Origin: Biomaibacter acetigenes
Lineage (GTDB): Bacteria; Bacillota; Thermosediminibacteria; Thermosediminibacterales; Tepidanaerobacteraceae
Direction of reading: 5' to 3'
NCBI RefSeq assembly: GCF_003691585.1
Contig: NZ_CP033169.1
Coordinates: forward strand, 682,001 to 746,000
Length of the DNA: 64,000 nucleotides
Program-made: the position numbers and the translations under genes
In this document: piece by piece, positions 35,206 to 43,712 of the stretch
How positions within the stretch are numbered: position 1 is the first letter of the stretch
Layout: every line of letters begins with the position of its first letter
The notes under the pieces: model-generated
Database searches by the model: none
What the model saw: only the letters and a program-made list of their open reading frames with translations
Told to the model about the DNA's origin: nothing

Positions 35206-35781
35206 ATGAACGAAATATTGAGACCGTTTGATATTGATTTTGATTTGACAACCGGCTTGTCCAGGTTAAAAAAAGCCTCAAAAAGATATCTTTCAAATAT
35301 GGCGGACATGTTCTATGACACCGAAAAAGCCGGTGATATCTTGAAAAATGAAGACCCCCTCATTTATGAATTTTATGAGATGGGGATTCCTGAAACTGTC
35401 GGAGACATCGCCTTTGGTACCAGCATTGTATATCCGGGGAAAATCGGCAATGAATACTTTATGACAAAAGGCCACTTCCATACGGTATTGGAAACGGCAG
35501 AGGTTTACTTCTGCATAAAAGGAAAAGGCTATATGCTGATGGAAACCCCTGAAGGCCAGTGGGACGCTCAGGAATTTGCCCCGGGTAAAGCCGTATATGT
35601 CCCCAAAAGATGGGCCCATAGAAGCATCAATGTGAGCCCGACCGAGCCTTTAATTACATTTTTTGCCTTCAGGGCCGATGCGGGACACGATTATGGAACG
35701 ATAGAAACAAAAGGGTTCAGAAAACTTATTGTCGAAAAGGACGGCAGACCTGTGGTAATTGACAACCCCAGATGGAGTTAA
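35206..35781 (+). CDS. cupin-type glucose-6-phosphate isomerase
   Basis: The 191-residue protein matches the small cupin phosphoglucose isomerase known from Pyrococcus, not the large SIS-type enzyme. Metal ligands are visible as H90 and H92 (TKGHFHT), E99 and H138 (RWAHRSI), almost the same numbering as the archaeal enzyme. It interconverts fructose 6-phosphate and glucose 6-phosphate. ATG at 35206 follows GGGAG at 9 bp. Placed before HPS and PHI, it would drain F6P from them. Confidence 0.88.
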   Translation: MNEILRPFDIDFDLTTGLSRLKKASKRYLSNMADMFYDTEKAGDILKNEDPLIYEFYEMGIPETVGDIAFGTSIVYPGKIGNEYFMTKGHFHTVLETAEVYFCIKGKGYMLMETPEGQWDAQEFAPGKAVYVPKRWAHRSINVSPTEPLITFFAFRADAGHDYGTIETKGFRKLIVEKDGRPVVIDNPRWS

Positions 35782-35805
35782 AAAATATTTTTTGGGGAGT
35801 TTTTT

Positions 35806-36471
35806 ATGAAACTTCAATTATCGTGTGATCTTATCAGCATTGATCGTGCTGTCAAGCTGGCGGAAGACATACTGCCCTTTATAGATATAATAGAAATGGG
35901 AACGCCTTTTTTATTGCAAAACGGTATAAATGCAGTGAAGACATTCAAAGAAAGATTTCCGACCAAACTTATTCTTGCCGATATGAAAATCATGGACAGC
36001 GGATATGAAGAGGCAAAGATGGCTTTTGAAGCGGGAGCGGATATCGTCACGGTGCTGGCGGTATCCTCGCCCAATACAATTCGAAACGCCATTGTGTGTG
36101 CGAAAGAGTTTGGCAAAGAGGTAATGGCGGATATGATAGAAGTGAAGAACATTATAGAAAGAGCTAAATTCCTGCAAGATTTGGGAATAGATTATATTTG
36201 CGTGCACACCGCGGTGGACAATCAGAAATCCGAAAACCCGCTGGCAGATTTGTATACGTTAAAACAAAGTATTGAAAATGCAAGGTTGGCAGTAGCCGGT
36301 GGAATCAAACTTGAAAACATAGATGCTGTTATATGTGAAAAGCCCGATATTGTCATAGTGGGCGGGGGCTTGACCAAAGCGCCCAATCCCCGGGAGATTG
36401 CAAGAGCCATGAAAGAAAAAATGGAAAATATAAGCAGGATAGGTAAAGATGATGAAATTTGCGGAGTATAA
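35806..36471 (+). CDS. 3-hexulose-6-phosphate synthase-like decarboxylase-fold enzyme
   Basis: The 221-residue protein belongs to the orotidine-phosphate decarboxylase suprafamily: Asp8, E30 in IIEMGTP, the DxKxxD motif (D59, K61, D64 in LADMKIMD), H134 in CVHTAVDNQ and a phosphate site in VAGGI and IVGGG. HPS condenses formaldehyde with ribulose 5-phosphate or does the reverse; 3-keto-L-gulonate-6-phosphate decarboxylase has the same fold. The adjacent PHI gene favours HPS, but the dehydrogenases upstream leave decarboxylation possible. GGGGAG precedes the ATG. Confidence 0.85.
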   Translation: MKLQLSCDLISIDRAVKLAEDILPFIDIIEMGTPFLLQNGINAVKTFKERFPTKLILADMKIMDSGYEEAKMAFEAGADIVTVLAVSSPNTIRNAIVCAKEFGKEVMADMIEVKNIIERAKFLQDLGIDYICVHTAVDNQKSENPLADLYTLKQSIENARLAVAGGIKLENIDAVICEKPDIVIVGGGLTKAPNPREIARAMKEKMENISRIGKDDEICGV

Positions 36472-37006
36472 GAATAAGATCCTCAATGAAATTTCCCTGA
36501 CCCTCGATGCGGTGTCGGAGGAAAAGGTCGATGAGCTGACAGAAGCCATACGTTCCGCCGGCAGGATTTTTGTTGACGGCGCGGGAAGATCCGGATATAT
36601 GATGAGATGCTTTGCCATGAGGCTGATGCACATCGGCTTTTGCACATATTTTCTGGGCGAAACGGTTACTCCCGGCGCAAGAGAAAAAGATATATTGATA
36701 ATAGGCTCAGGTTCGGGCGAAACAGGTTCGCTTGTCGCCAGGGCGAAAAAGGCAAGAAAGATTGGGTGCAAGATCGCAGTCATTACCATATCGGGTTGCT
36801 GCAGTCTAGGCAGCCTGGCTGATTGGGTTATTGAAATTCCGGCTCCCACGGCAAAAATAGAAACTGAATATAAATCCATTCAGCCCATGGGAAATTTGTT
36901 TGAACAGGCTCTTTTGTTGACATGCGAAATCATGATTATGAAAATCATGGAGAAGACCGGAATTTCATCCGACGAAATGTTTAAAAACCATGCCAATTTA
37001 GAATAA
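36449..37006 (+). CDS. 6-phospho-3-hexuloisomerase (SIS domain)
   Basis: The 185-residue SIS-domain enzyme, with RIFVDGAGRSGYMMRCFAMRL and IGSGSGETGSLV, matches PHI, which converts hexulose 6-phosphate to fructose 6-phosphate. It overlaps the HPS-like gene by 23 bp, indicating translational coupling; a second ATG is at 36452. Confidence 0.88.
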   Translation: MMKFAEYKNKILNEISLTLDAVSEEKVDELTEAIRSAGRIFVDGAGRSGYMMRCFAMRLMHIGFCTYFLGETVTPGAREKDILIIGSGSGETGSLVARAKKARKIGCKIAVITISGCCSLGSLADWVIEIPAPTAKIETEYKSIQPMGNLFEQALLLTCEIMIMKIMEKTGISSDEMFKNHANLE

Positions 37007-37022
37007 AAGGGAGGAAGTTGGA

Positions 37023-37424
37023 ATGATAAAAAAGGGAATCCTTCATCCGCAATTGAAGCATGTTTTGACATCGATAGGCCACCAGGATTATCTTGCCATG
37101 GTGGACTCCGGATACTGCGTCCCACTGGGGGTCGAGAGAGTGGACCTGGCATTTCTGCCAAATATTCCGACAATGCTTCAGGTTCTGGATGGCGTTCTGG
37201 ATGAGCTTGCCGTAGAAAAAATAATACTGGCGGAAGAGATTCACGAACATGCTCCGGAATTTTTAAAAGAGATTAAAAAAAGATTTCCCGATAATTTCCC
37301 CATTGAGTTTGTGCCGCACGTGGAATTGAAAGAAATAATAAAGCAATCCAAAGCGGTAGTACGCACCGGCGATTTCGGGACCCATTACGGCAACATGGTT
37401 CTTGTGGCGGGTTGCGTATACTAA
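37023..37424 (+). CDS. RbsD/FucU-family sugar mutarotase, divergent
   Basis: The 133-residue protein matches the RbsD/FucU family, which interconverts ring forms of free sugars. It keeps His20 (SIGHQDY) but has VDSGYCVPLG where canonical RbsD, and the second copy at 39090, have DAGLPIP. A different sugar is therefore likely. GGGAGG precedes the ATG. Confidence 0.87.
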   Translation: MIKKGILHPQLKHVLTSIGHQDYLAMVDSGYCVPLGVERVDLAFLPNIPTMLQVLDGVLDELAVEKIILAEEIHEHAPEFLKEIKKRFPDNFPIEFVPHVELKEIIKQSKAVVRTGDFGTHYGNMVLVAGCVY

Positions 37425-37445
37425 AATTGATTCGGAGGAGTATCT

Positions 37446-38396
37446 ATGAAAAAGCCAAAAATAACTGTGCTCGGCAGCTTTGTGGTCGACTTAATGAGCA
37501 GGACTCCCCATTTGCCCGCAAGGGGTGAGACCGTGTTTGGAGGGCCTTTTAAACTGGGGCCCGGAGGAAAAGGCTCAAATCAGGGGGTTGCCGCTCATAA
37601 GGCGGGAGCCGATGTGACAATGGTCACAAAACTCGGGAGAGATGATTTTGCCCAAATTGCCTTAAATAGCTTTAAAAGTGTAGGAATGAGGACAGACTAT
37701 ATATTTTTTGACAATGAACATGAGACAGGCGCAGCCCTTATCATGGTTGAAAACGGCACCGGGGAAAATGAGATCGTGGTTTCCATAGGAGCGTGCAATT
37801 ACATTACCGATGACGAAGTGGAATCGGTAAGGGAAGAAATAAGGAATTCGAAGCTGTTGTTGACACAGCTGGAAACAAATTTAAGTGCGGTATATAAGGC
37901 AATCGACATAGCCAACGAATACGGAGTAATGGTCGTTTTAAATACTGCTCCCGTTCAGCCTGTTCCCGAGCAAATATATAAAAAAGTCGACGTTTTGACG
38001 CCCAATGAGACCGAGGCATCGATTCTGTCGGGGATTGAAATAAAAGATATAGAAGGGGCAAAAAAAGCCGCCGAGTATTTTGTTGAGAAAGGGGTAAAAT
38101 CTGTCGTCATAACTCTGGGTTCGAATGGGGTATATGTAAAATCGCCGGAATTTGAGGGCCATGTTCCCGCTTTTGCGCTGGACAACGTAATCGACACCAC
38201 TGGCGCCGGTGATGCCTTTAACGGCGGGTTTGCCACGGCTCTGGCGGAAGGCAAAAGCATAAAAGAGGCAGCCATTTTTGGAAATGCCGTGGCCGGAATT
38301 TCGGTCACTCGGATAGGAACCGCTCCTGCCATGCCCTGGAGAGAAGAAGTCGAAGAATTTTTAAAAAAGCATTTTTACGAAGGTGATAAAAAATGA
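37446..38396 (+). CDS. rbsK: ribokinase-family sugar kinase
   Basis: The 316-residue PfkB-family kinase has the N-terminal [21 protein letters not shown], the [17 protein letters not shown] stretch and the catalytic [13 protein letters not shown]. It could phosphorylate ribose or deoxyribose; the immediately following deoC, overlapping by ATGA, favours deoxyribose. GGAGGAG precedes the ATG. Confidence 0.9.
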   Translation: MKKPKITVLGSFVVDLMSRTPHLPARGETVFGGPFKLGPGGKGSNQGVAAHKAGADVTMVTKLGRDDFAQIALNSFKSVGMRTDYIFFDNEHETGAALIMVENGTGENEIVVSIGACNYITDDEVESVREEIRNSKLLLTQLETNLSAVYKAIDIANEYGVMVVLNTAPVQPVPEQIYKKVDVLTPNETEASILSGIEIKDIEGAKKAAEYFVEKGVKSVVITLGSNGVYVKSPEFEGHVPAFALDNVIDTTGAGDAFNGGFATALAEGKSIKEAAIFGNAVAGISVTRIGTAPAMPWREEVEEFLKKHFYEGDKK

Positions 38397-39052
38397 GCAG
38401 AAAACTTGCAAAATTCATCGATCATACACTGTTAAAACCCGAAGCGACATCAGACCAGATCAAAGCCCTGTGCAAAGAGGCAATAGAATACGGCTTTGCT
38501 TCCGTCTGTATAAATCCGTGCCGGGTAAAACTGGCTTCAGAGCTGTTGAAAGGTACAGATGTGAAAGTATGTACGGTGATAGGATTTCCTTTAGGAGCCG
38601 CAACTCCGGAAGTTAAAGCCTTTGAGACGAAAAACGCCATTGACAATGGCGCCAGCGAAGTGGATATGGTGATGAACATCGGCGCCATGAAAGAAAAGGA
38701 TTACGAACTGGTGGAAAAGGATATTCGAGCAGTCGTGGAAGCCGCCGGTGGAAAGGCGATTGTTAAGGTGATTTTGGAGAATTGTTTGCTGGAAAAAGAC
38801 GAAATAAAAAAAGCATGCGAAATCTGTATTAAAGCCGGAGCGGATTTTGTCAAAACTTCCACCGGTTTTAATAAATCCGGTGCAACTCTGGAGGATGTAA
38901 AATTGATGAAGGAAACGGTGAAGGACAGAGCCGGGGTAAAAGCCGCCGGAGGCATCAAAGACGCAATAACCGCAAAAGCCATGATCGAGGCGGGAGCATC
39001 CCGGTTGGGCACCAGTTCTTCAATAAAAATTGTTTCTGAAATGGAAGACTAG
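38393..39052 (+). CDS. deoC: deoxyribose-phosphate aldolase, DeoC copy 2
   Basis: The 219-residue class I aldolase has [11 protein letters not shown], Asp91, Lys125 in VKVILEN and Schiff-base Lys154 in DFVKTSTGF. It is a canonical DeoC, coupled to the kinase. With the mutarotase and kinase it forms a complete deoxyribose to glyceraldehyde-3-phosphate plus acetaldehyde module. Confidence 0.93.
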   Translation: MSRKLAKFIDHTLLKPEATSDQIKALCKEAIEYGFASVCINPCRVKLASELLKGTDVKVCTVIGFPLGAATPEVKAFETKNAIDNGASEVDMVMNIGAMKEKDYELVEKDIRAVVEAAGGKAIVKVILENCLLEKDEIKKACEICIKAGADFVKTSTGFNKSGATLEDVKLMKETVKDRAGVKAAGGIKDAITAKAMIEAGASRLGTSSSIKIVSEMED

Positions 39053-39089
39053 ATAAGTTATCATTTTTAATTCAATGTAAAGGAGCGTT

Positions 39090-39491
39090 ATGTGGATGAA
39101 AAAGGGCGGTATATTAAACAAAAGACTGAATGAGGTCATCGCTAGCCTCGGTCACATGGATACGATAGTCATATGTGACGCCGGTTTGCCTATTCCCGAT
39201 GAAAATCAGAGAGTGGACCTGGCATTCGAACCGGGAACTCCAGGACAAATCCAGGTATTGAAAGCCGTATTAAATGAAGTTGTAGTTGAAAAAGTAATTA
39301 TGGCTGAGGAAAGCAAGAAAGTAAGCCCGGAGATGCACGAAGAGATATTAAAATTACTTGGCGATAAAGAAATTGAATATGTACCCCATACCGAGTTTAA
39401 GGAAAGAAGTAAAAAGTCAAAAGCCATCATCAGAACCGGAGAATTTACTCCGTATTCGAATGTCATGCTGGTATGCGGCTGCGCTTATTAA
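39090..39491 (+). CDS. rbsD: RbsD-family D-ribose pyranase, canonical
   Basis: The 133-residue protein has the classical RbsD features KGGILN, His22 in SLGHMD, DAGLPIPDENQRVDLAF and a C-terminal IIRTGEFTPYSNVMLVCGC. It interconverts pyranose and furanose forms of ribose or a similar sugar for uptake or phosphorylation. AAAGGAG precedes ATG 39090; ATG 39096 is also possible. It is a second copy in the same operon. Confidence 0.92.
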   Translation: MWMKKGGILNKRLNEVIASLGHMDTIVICDAGLPIPDENQRVDLAFEPGTPGQIQVLKAVLNEVVVEKVIMAEESKKVSPEMHEEILKLLGDKEIEYVPHTEFKERSKKSKAIIRTGEFTPYSNVMLVCGCAY

Positions 39492-39507
39492 AAAAGGAGA
39501 AAAGAAA

Positions 39508-40200
39508 ATGGAATGTAATGTTACATTGAAAGACCTGGCGGGAATGATCGACAACACTAATTTGAAAGTTGATGTTCAAAGAGAAGATCTGGAAAAATTA
39601 TGCAAGGAAAGCATAAAGTATGGATTTAAATCTGTTGCCGTCAATCACTCTTCAATAAAATACTGCAGGCAATTGCTGGCGGGAACAGGTGTGGGAATTG
39701 TCACCGGCGTAAGTTATCCCCTGGGTACCAATACTCTGGAAGAAAAACTTTTTGAAACAAAACATACGATAGAAATAGGCGCCACTGAAATAGATTATGT
39801 GATAAACATTTCCGAACTTCGGGCAAAAAATTATGACTATATGAAAAAAGAGATGGAAGAAATACTGAAAGTATGCAGGCAAAACAACGTATTATGCAAA
39901 GTTATACTTGAAACTTATTATTTGACAGATGATGAAATCATAGCAATGTGTAAAATAGCATCTGAAGTTAAACCGGACTTTATAAAGACATCAACAGGAC
40001 AGATTCAGGGCGGCGGAGCCAGAGTGGAACACGTAAGCCTGATTAAGGAAGCCCTGGGTGACAGTGGAGTTCAGGTTAAAGCCGCGGGCGGAATTAAGAC
40101 TCTGGAAGACGCTCTGAACATGATAGAGGCAGGAGCGACAAGACTGGGGACAAGTTCGGGAACTAAAATCATGGAAGAATATATGGAAAGGTTCAGCTAG
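39508..40200 (+). CDS. divergent DeoC-family aldolase, copy 3
   Basis: The 230-residue protein keeps the DeoC catalytic set, Asp96, Lys131 (CKVILETYY) and Lys160 (DFIKTSTGQ), but differs around it: DNTNLKV for DHTxLKP, GVSYPLG for GFPLG, and TSTGQIQGGGAR for TSTGF-x2-GGAT. It is therefore probably a working Schiff-base aldolase with another substrate. AAAAGGAG lies ahead of the ATG at 39508; the in-frame extension to 39358 overlaps rbsD. It is the last gene of the operon. Confidence 0.85.
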   Translation: MECNVTLKDLAGMIDNTNLKVDVQREDLEKLCKESIKYGFKSVAVNHSSIKYCRQLLAGTGVGIVTGVSYPLGTNTLEEKLFETKHTIEIGATEIDYVINISELRAKNYDYMKKEMEEILKVCRQNNVLCKVILETYYLTDDEIIAMCKIASEVKPDFIKTSTGQIQGGGARVEHVSLIKEALGDSGVQVKAAGGIKTLEDALNMIEAGATRLGTSSGTKIMEEYMERFS

Positions 40201-40210
40201 CATTGTTACA

Positions 40211-40260
40211 GGCGGTTCCTCCGGAAAAAATTAAGAAAGGAACCGCCACATTTTATTTTA
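40211..40260 (+). terminator. terminator of the sugar operon
   Basis: A perfect 10-bp stem (GGCGGTTCCT / AGGAACCGCC) with a 17-nt loop is followed by ACATTTTATTTTA, 10 bp after the last stop. Confidence 0.8.
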
Positions 40261-40439
40261 TATTTGTTTAATATATTTCTTGTGATATAATAGCTGAAAA
40301 GAAATAATTTAAGAATATATATTATCTCAATGAATGAGATTTTTGTCGTTTTAGTAAAAATTGTTGGTTCAGTATATGAAAGGGTGCGAAATATGAGTTT
40401 TAATTAAATTCGAAAATATTATTCAAAAAGGTGAAATGT

Positions 40440-42302
40440 ATGGATTACCAATCTTCCGTAATAGAACTTATCGATGAAGGTATAATAGCCATAGATTCCA
40501 TGGCGCACATCAAGATTTACAACCGTATGGCCCGAGACATTTTCGGGCTTAATCCCGACGAGGGCCCCGGACACCCGGAAGGAAGGATCGCTGAAGGGGA
40601 TATTGTCATTATTGCAGACAACCTGCTGGGCGCCGATGACGGTGGACTTGAACCGGAAGATTTGAGGGTTATAGGGATAGAACCGTCGGAGATAGAGAGA
40701 GGAGATGCCGTCGTAGCCATAGGGACGGTGGGCGGCGGAACTGGAAGCGGCGTATTCAACAGGCTGGATAAAAAGATACCGGCAGAACGTCTTTCGGTTG
40801 AGACCTCAATAGACGGTTTAAAGCTCAAAGCGCAGATTGATTTTGATCTGAAACGCTTGAGGGTAACGGTAGACAGCAGCCATTACGATTATGTTTTTCG
40901 CTGGGCTGCAGGCCACATGATTATAGTTGATGGGACAAGCCACCAGGTTAAATTTTATCAGACCCGAGGCTACACGGCTCGGCAAGAAGAGCTCAAGGCG
41001 GTTTTGTATGGCAAACCTTTTCGGGGAAAGGGGAAATACGGCCAGGTCTTTCAGGTGCTGGAAAAACATATAAACGAGATTCACCCCGACTCGCATATAA
41101 TCCGGGGTTTGATGGCCGTTGCCCGAGGCGAAAGCTGTGAGGTGAGGGGCCTGGAGTCCATGATTAACGGCATTCCTGTGAGATGTTCCATGGAACCTCT
41201 TGTGATCGAAGGTAAAAAGGTTGGCGCTTTTTTGAAAGTGCTGGATATAACCGAGCTTAAAGCTCTTCAAAATGAGCGCCAGAAAGTTTTAACATCCCTG
41301 GAGAATCTTGAAAACCGCATAAAAATTGAAAGGATTCAAAAGGAAGCTTTCAGGGACATAGTTGGAAGCGGCGAGAAAATCCGACGGGTGGTAGAAATGG
41401 CAAAAAAAGCCGCGGAAACCAGTTCGACAGTGCTTCTGACCGGGGAAAGCGGCACCGGCAAGGGACTTTTTGCAGAGGCCATACACCGGGCCAGTTCTCG
41501 TAGAGACGGTCCCTTTATATATGTCAACTGTGCTTCTATTCCAGAAAATCTGCTGGAAAGCGAGCTTTTCGGCCACGAAAAGGGTGCTTTTACAGGGGCT
41601 GTCGCTGAAAAGCAGGGGAAATTCGAACTGGCTGATGGCGGTACCATTTTTCTTGATGAAATAGCGGAACTTCCGCTCACTCTTCAGGCAAAGCTCCTCC
41701 ATGTCATACAGAAGAGAACTTTCACGCGGGTGGGTGGAGTAAAACCTATCCAGGTTGATATCAGGATTATTGTAGCTTCAAACCGAAATCTGGAGGAAGC
41801 GGTTAAAAAAGGAGAATTTAGGGAAGATTTGTTTTACAGGATAAATGTAATCTCCATTCTGCTGCCGCCCCTTCGGGAACATAAGGAAGACCTGTATCTT
41901 CTGGTGAGTTATATTCTCCCCCGAATGGCGGAAAGGGCCGGAAAGAAAGCTGTTCAAATATCCGGCGAGGTCATGAAGATATTTCTGGATTACGATTGGC
42001 CCGGAAATGTAAGAGAACTGGAAAATGTGCTGGAAAGGGCTGCAATAATGGCTGATGGGGACATTATCATGCCTGAACATCTGCCTGAATATATATTGGG
42101 GCAAAACAAGAATGATAATATCGACGACATGATAACTGTAAAAAAAATCGGACCTTTAAAAGAGCTTTTGATGGAGACGGAAATTCATGCGGTAAAAAAA
42201 GCGCTTGAAATCTGCGGCGGCAATAGAAAAAAGGCTATGGAAATGCTGGGAGTGGGTAAAACCAATTTCTATAAAAAGCTAAAAAAAGCCATGAGTTCGT
42301 GA
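40440..42302 (+). CDS. sigma-54-dependent transcriptional activator
   Basis: The 620-residue activator has a PAS-like start (residues 8-36), a long inserted region (about 40-250, with [17 protein letters not shown] and [12 protein letters not shown]), a PAS exit ([16 protein letters not shown]), a coiled linker, then a AAA+ domain with Walker A GESGTGKG (335-342), the sigma-54-contacting GAFTGA loop (382-387) and GGTIFLDEI, and a Fis-type helix-turn-helix at the end ([20 protein letters not shown]). ATG at 40440 follows AAAAAGGTG; GTG 40431 is part of that site. Two promoters of the -24/-12 class with shared upstream palindromes lie just downstream, so it probably drives ddh and the liv operon. 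The sensed molecule is unknown. Confidence 0.93.
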   Translation: MDYQSSVIELIDEGIIAIDSMAHIKIYNRMARDIFGLNPDEGPGHPEGRIAEGDIVIIADNLLGADDGGLEPEDLRVIGIEPSEIERGDAVVAIGTVGGGTGSGVFNRLDKKIPAERLSVETSIDGLKLKAQIDFDLKRLRVTVDSSHYDYVFRWAAGHMIIVDGTSHQVKFYQTRGYTARQEELKAVLYGKPFRGKGKYGQVFQVLEKHINEIHPDSHIIRGLMAVARGESCEVRGLESMINGIPVRCSMEPLVIEGKKVGAFLKVLDITELKALQNERQKVLTSLENLENRIKIERIQKEAFRDIVGSGEKIRRVVEMAKKAAETSSTVLLTGESGTGKGLFAEAIHRASSRRDGPFIYVNCASIPENLLESELFGHEKGAFTGAVAEKQGKFELADGGTIFLDEIAELPLTLQAKLLHVIQKRTFTRVGGVKPIQVDIRIIVASNRNLEEAVKKGEFREDLFYRINVISILLPPLREHKEDLYLLVSYILPRMAERAGKKAVQISGEVMKIFLDYDWPGNVRELENVLERAAIMADGDIIMPEHLPEYILGQNKNDNIDDMITVKKIGPLKELLMETEIHAVKKALEICGGNRKKAMEMLGVGKTNFYKKLKKAMSS

Positions 42303-42413
42303 TTGCGGAAAAAGCACATAAATGCGGAATAGCTTTAGAGTTTACATTTAGAAGTATCTTAAAGGGGTCGAGTGGTACATTATAGCCGATTTAATGTTAT
42401 TTTTATTTTTAAA

Positions 42414-42429
42414 GTTCGCAAATGCGAAC
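42414..42429. promoter_or_regulatory. 16-bp palindrome, candidate activator site for ddh
   Basis: GTTCGCA-AA-TGCGAAC is a perfect 7-bp inverted repeat with 2 bases between, centred about 90 bp before the expected ddh transcript start. Similar sites occur before the liv operon. Because AAA and TTTTT flank it, it could also act as a terminator for the activator gene. Confidence 0.55.
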
Positions 42430-42484
42430 TTTTTGTTTTGCATTGTTGGATACTTTCGGGCTTGTATTGAGGCTTATGTAAGTA

Positions 42485-42500
42485 TGGCATGTAAATTGCT
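42485..42500 (+). promoter_or_regulatory. sigma-54 promoter of ddh
   Basis: TGGCAT-GTAAA-TTGCT matches the -24/-12 consensus TGGCAC-N5-TTGCW with exact spacing and one mismatch. It lies 76 bp before the ddh start. Within the 274-bp gap (42303-42576) this and the palindrome are the only structures seen. Confidence 0.75.
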
Positions 42501-42576
42501 TTTTGTTAAATACGAAAAAAATTTCGTCTCTCGGATTTAACGGTAATAAAAAATTAACCTTGGGGAGGAGACAGGA

Positions 42577-43485
42577 TTGGAAAAAGCAAAAATCGCCATA
42601 GTGGGTTTTGGCCATGTGAGCAGGGAAGCCCTGGCTGCCGTTCTGGAAAGCCCTGATATGGAGGTTGCAGGCGTAGTCCTCAGAAATCCGGTGAAAGTGG
42701 CGGAAGTACAGAAAGAGGCAGGGGAGATTCCTGTGGTCACTGATGTGAAGGAACTTGGGGAGGTTGATGTCGCCATACTTGGAATTGCCAGCCGGGCGGT
42801 GCCGGAAGTGGCGAAAAAATATCTTGAACAGGGGATAAACACCGTAGACAGCTTTGACATCCATGGAGAAGCGATAATGAAGATGAGGCGGGATCTTGAC
42901 AGAGAGGCAAAGGCGCATAATGCTGTTGCCGTAATTTCCGCCGGATGGGACCCGGGCACCGACTCTATAATAAGGACGGTCATGGAAGCCATTGCTCCAA
43001 AAGGGCTTACATATACCAATTTCGGTCCCGGCATGAGCATGGGGCATACGGTGGCTGTTAAGGCTGTGGAAGGTGTAGAGGACGCCGTATCTATGACAAT
43101 ACCCGAAGGCACCGGCCTTCACAAACGCCTCGTATACGTAAAGCTAAAAGACGGGTACGAATTTGAAAAAGTAGCGGAAGCCATCAAACAAGACCCGTAT
43201 TTTGTCCATGATGAAACCCATGTGTATTGCGTCGAAGACGTTGAAAGCCTTATCGATGTAGGGCACGGCGTCCACATGGAGAGAAAAGGCGTGTCGGGCA
43301 TAACTCATAACCAGAGGATGGAATTCATCATGTCGGTGACAAACCCTGCGGCCACGGCCCAGGTCATGGTATCCGCGGCCAGAGCCAGCCTCAGGCAAAA
43401 ACCGGGATGCTACACCCTGCCGGAAATCCCGCCTATTGATTACATATATGGGGAAAGGGAAGCATTGCTGAGGCGGCTGGTATAA
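42577..43485 (+). CDS. ddh: meso-diaminopimelate D-dehydrogenase
   Basis: The 302-residue enzyme has an N-terminal NADP-binding motif (IAIVGFGHVSREAL), the substrate region SFDIHGEA, SAGWDPGTDSI and NFGPGMSMGHT, and the C-terminal half found duplicated at 18.8 kb. It interconverts meso-diaminopimelate with tetrahydrodipicolinate and ammonia, serving lysine/peptidoglycan synthesis or, run the other way, diaminopimelate breakdown. The start is TTG at 42577 with GGGGAGGAG ahead. A sigma-54 promoter suggests nutrient-responsive, possibly catabolic, expression. Confidence 0.92.
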   Translation: MEKAKIAIVGFGHVSREALAAVLESPDMEVAGVVLRNPVKVAEVQKEAGEIPVVTDVKELGEVDVAILGIASRAVPEVAKKYLEQGINTVDSFDIHGEAIMKMRRDLDREAKAHNAVAVISAGWDPGTDSIIRTVMEAIAPKGLTYTNFGPGMSMGHTVAVKAVEGVEDAVSMTIPEGTGLHKRLVYVKLKDGYEFEKVAEAIKQDPYFVHDETHVYCVEDVESLIDVGHGVHMERKGVSGITHNQRMEFIMSVTNPAATAQVMVSAARASLRQKPGCYTLPEIPPIDYIYGEREALLRRLV

Positions 43486-43510
43486 ATCCCTGGAAAAATG
43501 TATATATAAT

Positions 43511-43614
43511 AGTAGCCGTCATACCAGGTGCCCCATGGCGAAGGCCGTATGCAGTTAATTGCAACCTCCCCTGGTGGATAAAGACGGCCATTCTGTGGCA
43601 TGCCACATTGTGTA
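43511..43614 (+). pseudogene. 3' relic of a DppF/OppF-type ATPase gene
   Basis: About 100 bp directly after ddh match the end of the ATPase gene at 24850-24947. In the matching frame it reads [11 protein letters not shown] then a stop (TAA where the intact gene has GAA), then PPLVDKDGHSVACHIV and the stop, against [11 protein letters not shown]...[16 protein letters not shown]. Everything upstream of this tail is missing. It is the mirror image of the truncated ddh before the intact transporter. Confidence 0.85.
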
Positions 43615-43634
43615 ATTAAATTAGATTATTTGTT

Positions 43635-43662
43635 TTGCTCAGTACAAAACTTATGATATAAT
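43635..43662 (+). promoter_or_regulatory. sigma-A-type promoter for dapF
   Basis: TTGCTC and TATAAT are separated by 16 bp; the -10 is a perfect match. It gives dapF its own promoter, independent of ddh. Confidence 0.5.
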
Positions 43663-43712
43663 ACTTTCAATAAAAGATGAAAAAAGCTGAAAGGAGATGC
43701 AGCATTTATCTT

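Noticed and set aside
38383-38616. 77-codon frame at the start of deoC copy 2
   Set aside because: It is an alternate-frame shadow of DeoC, which carries the catalytic motifs.
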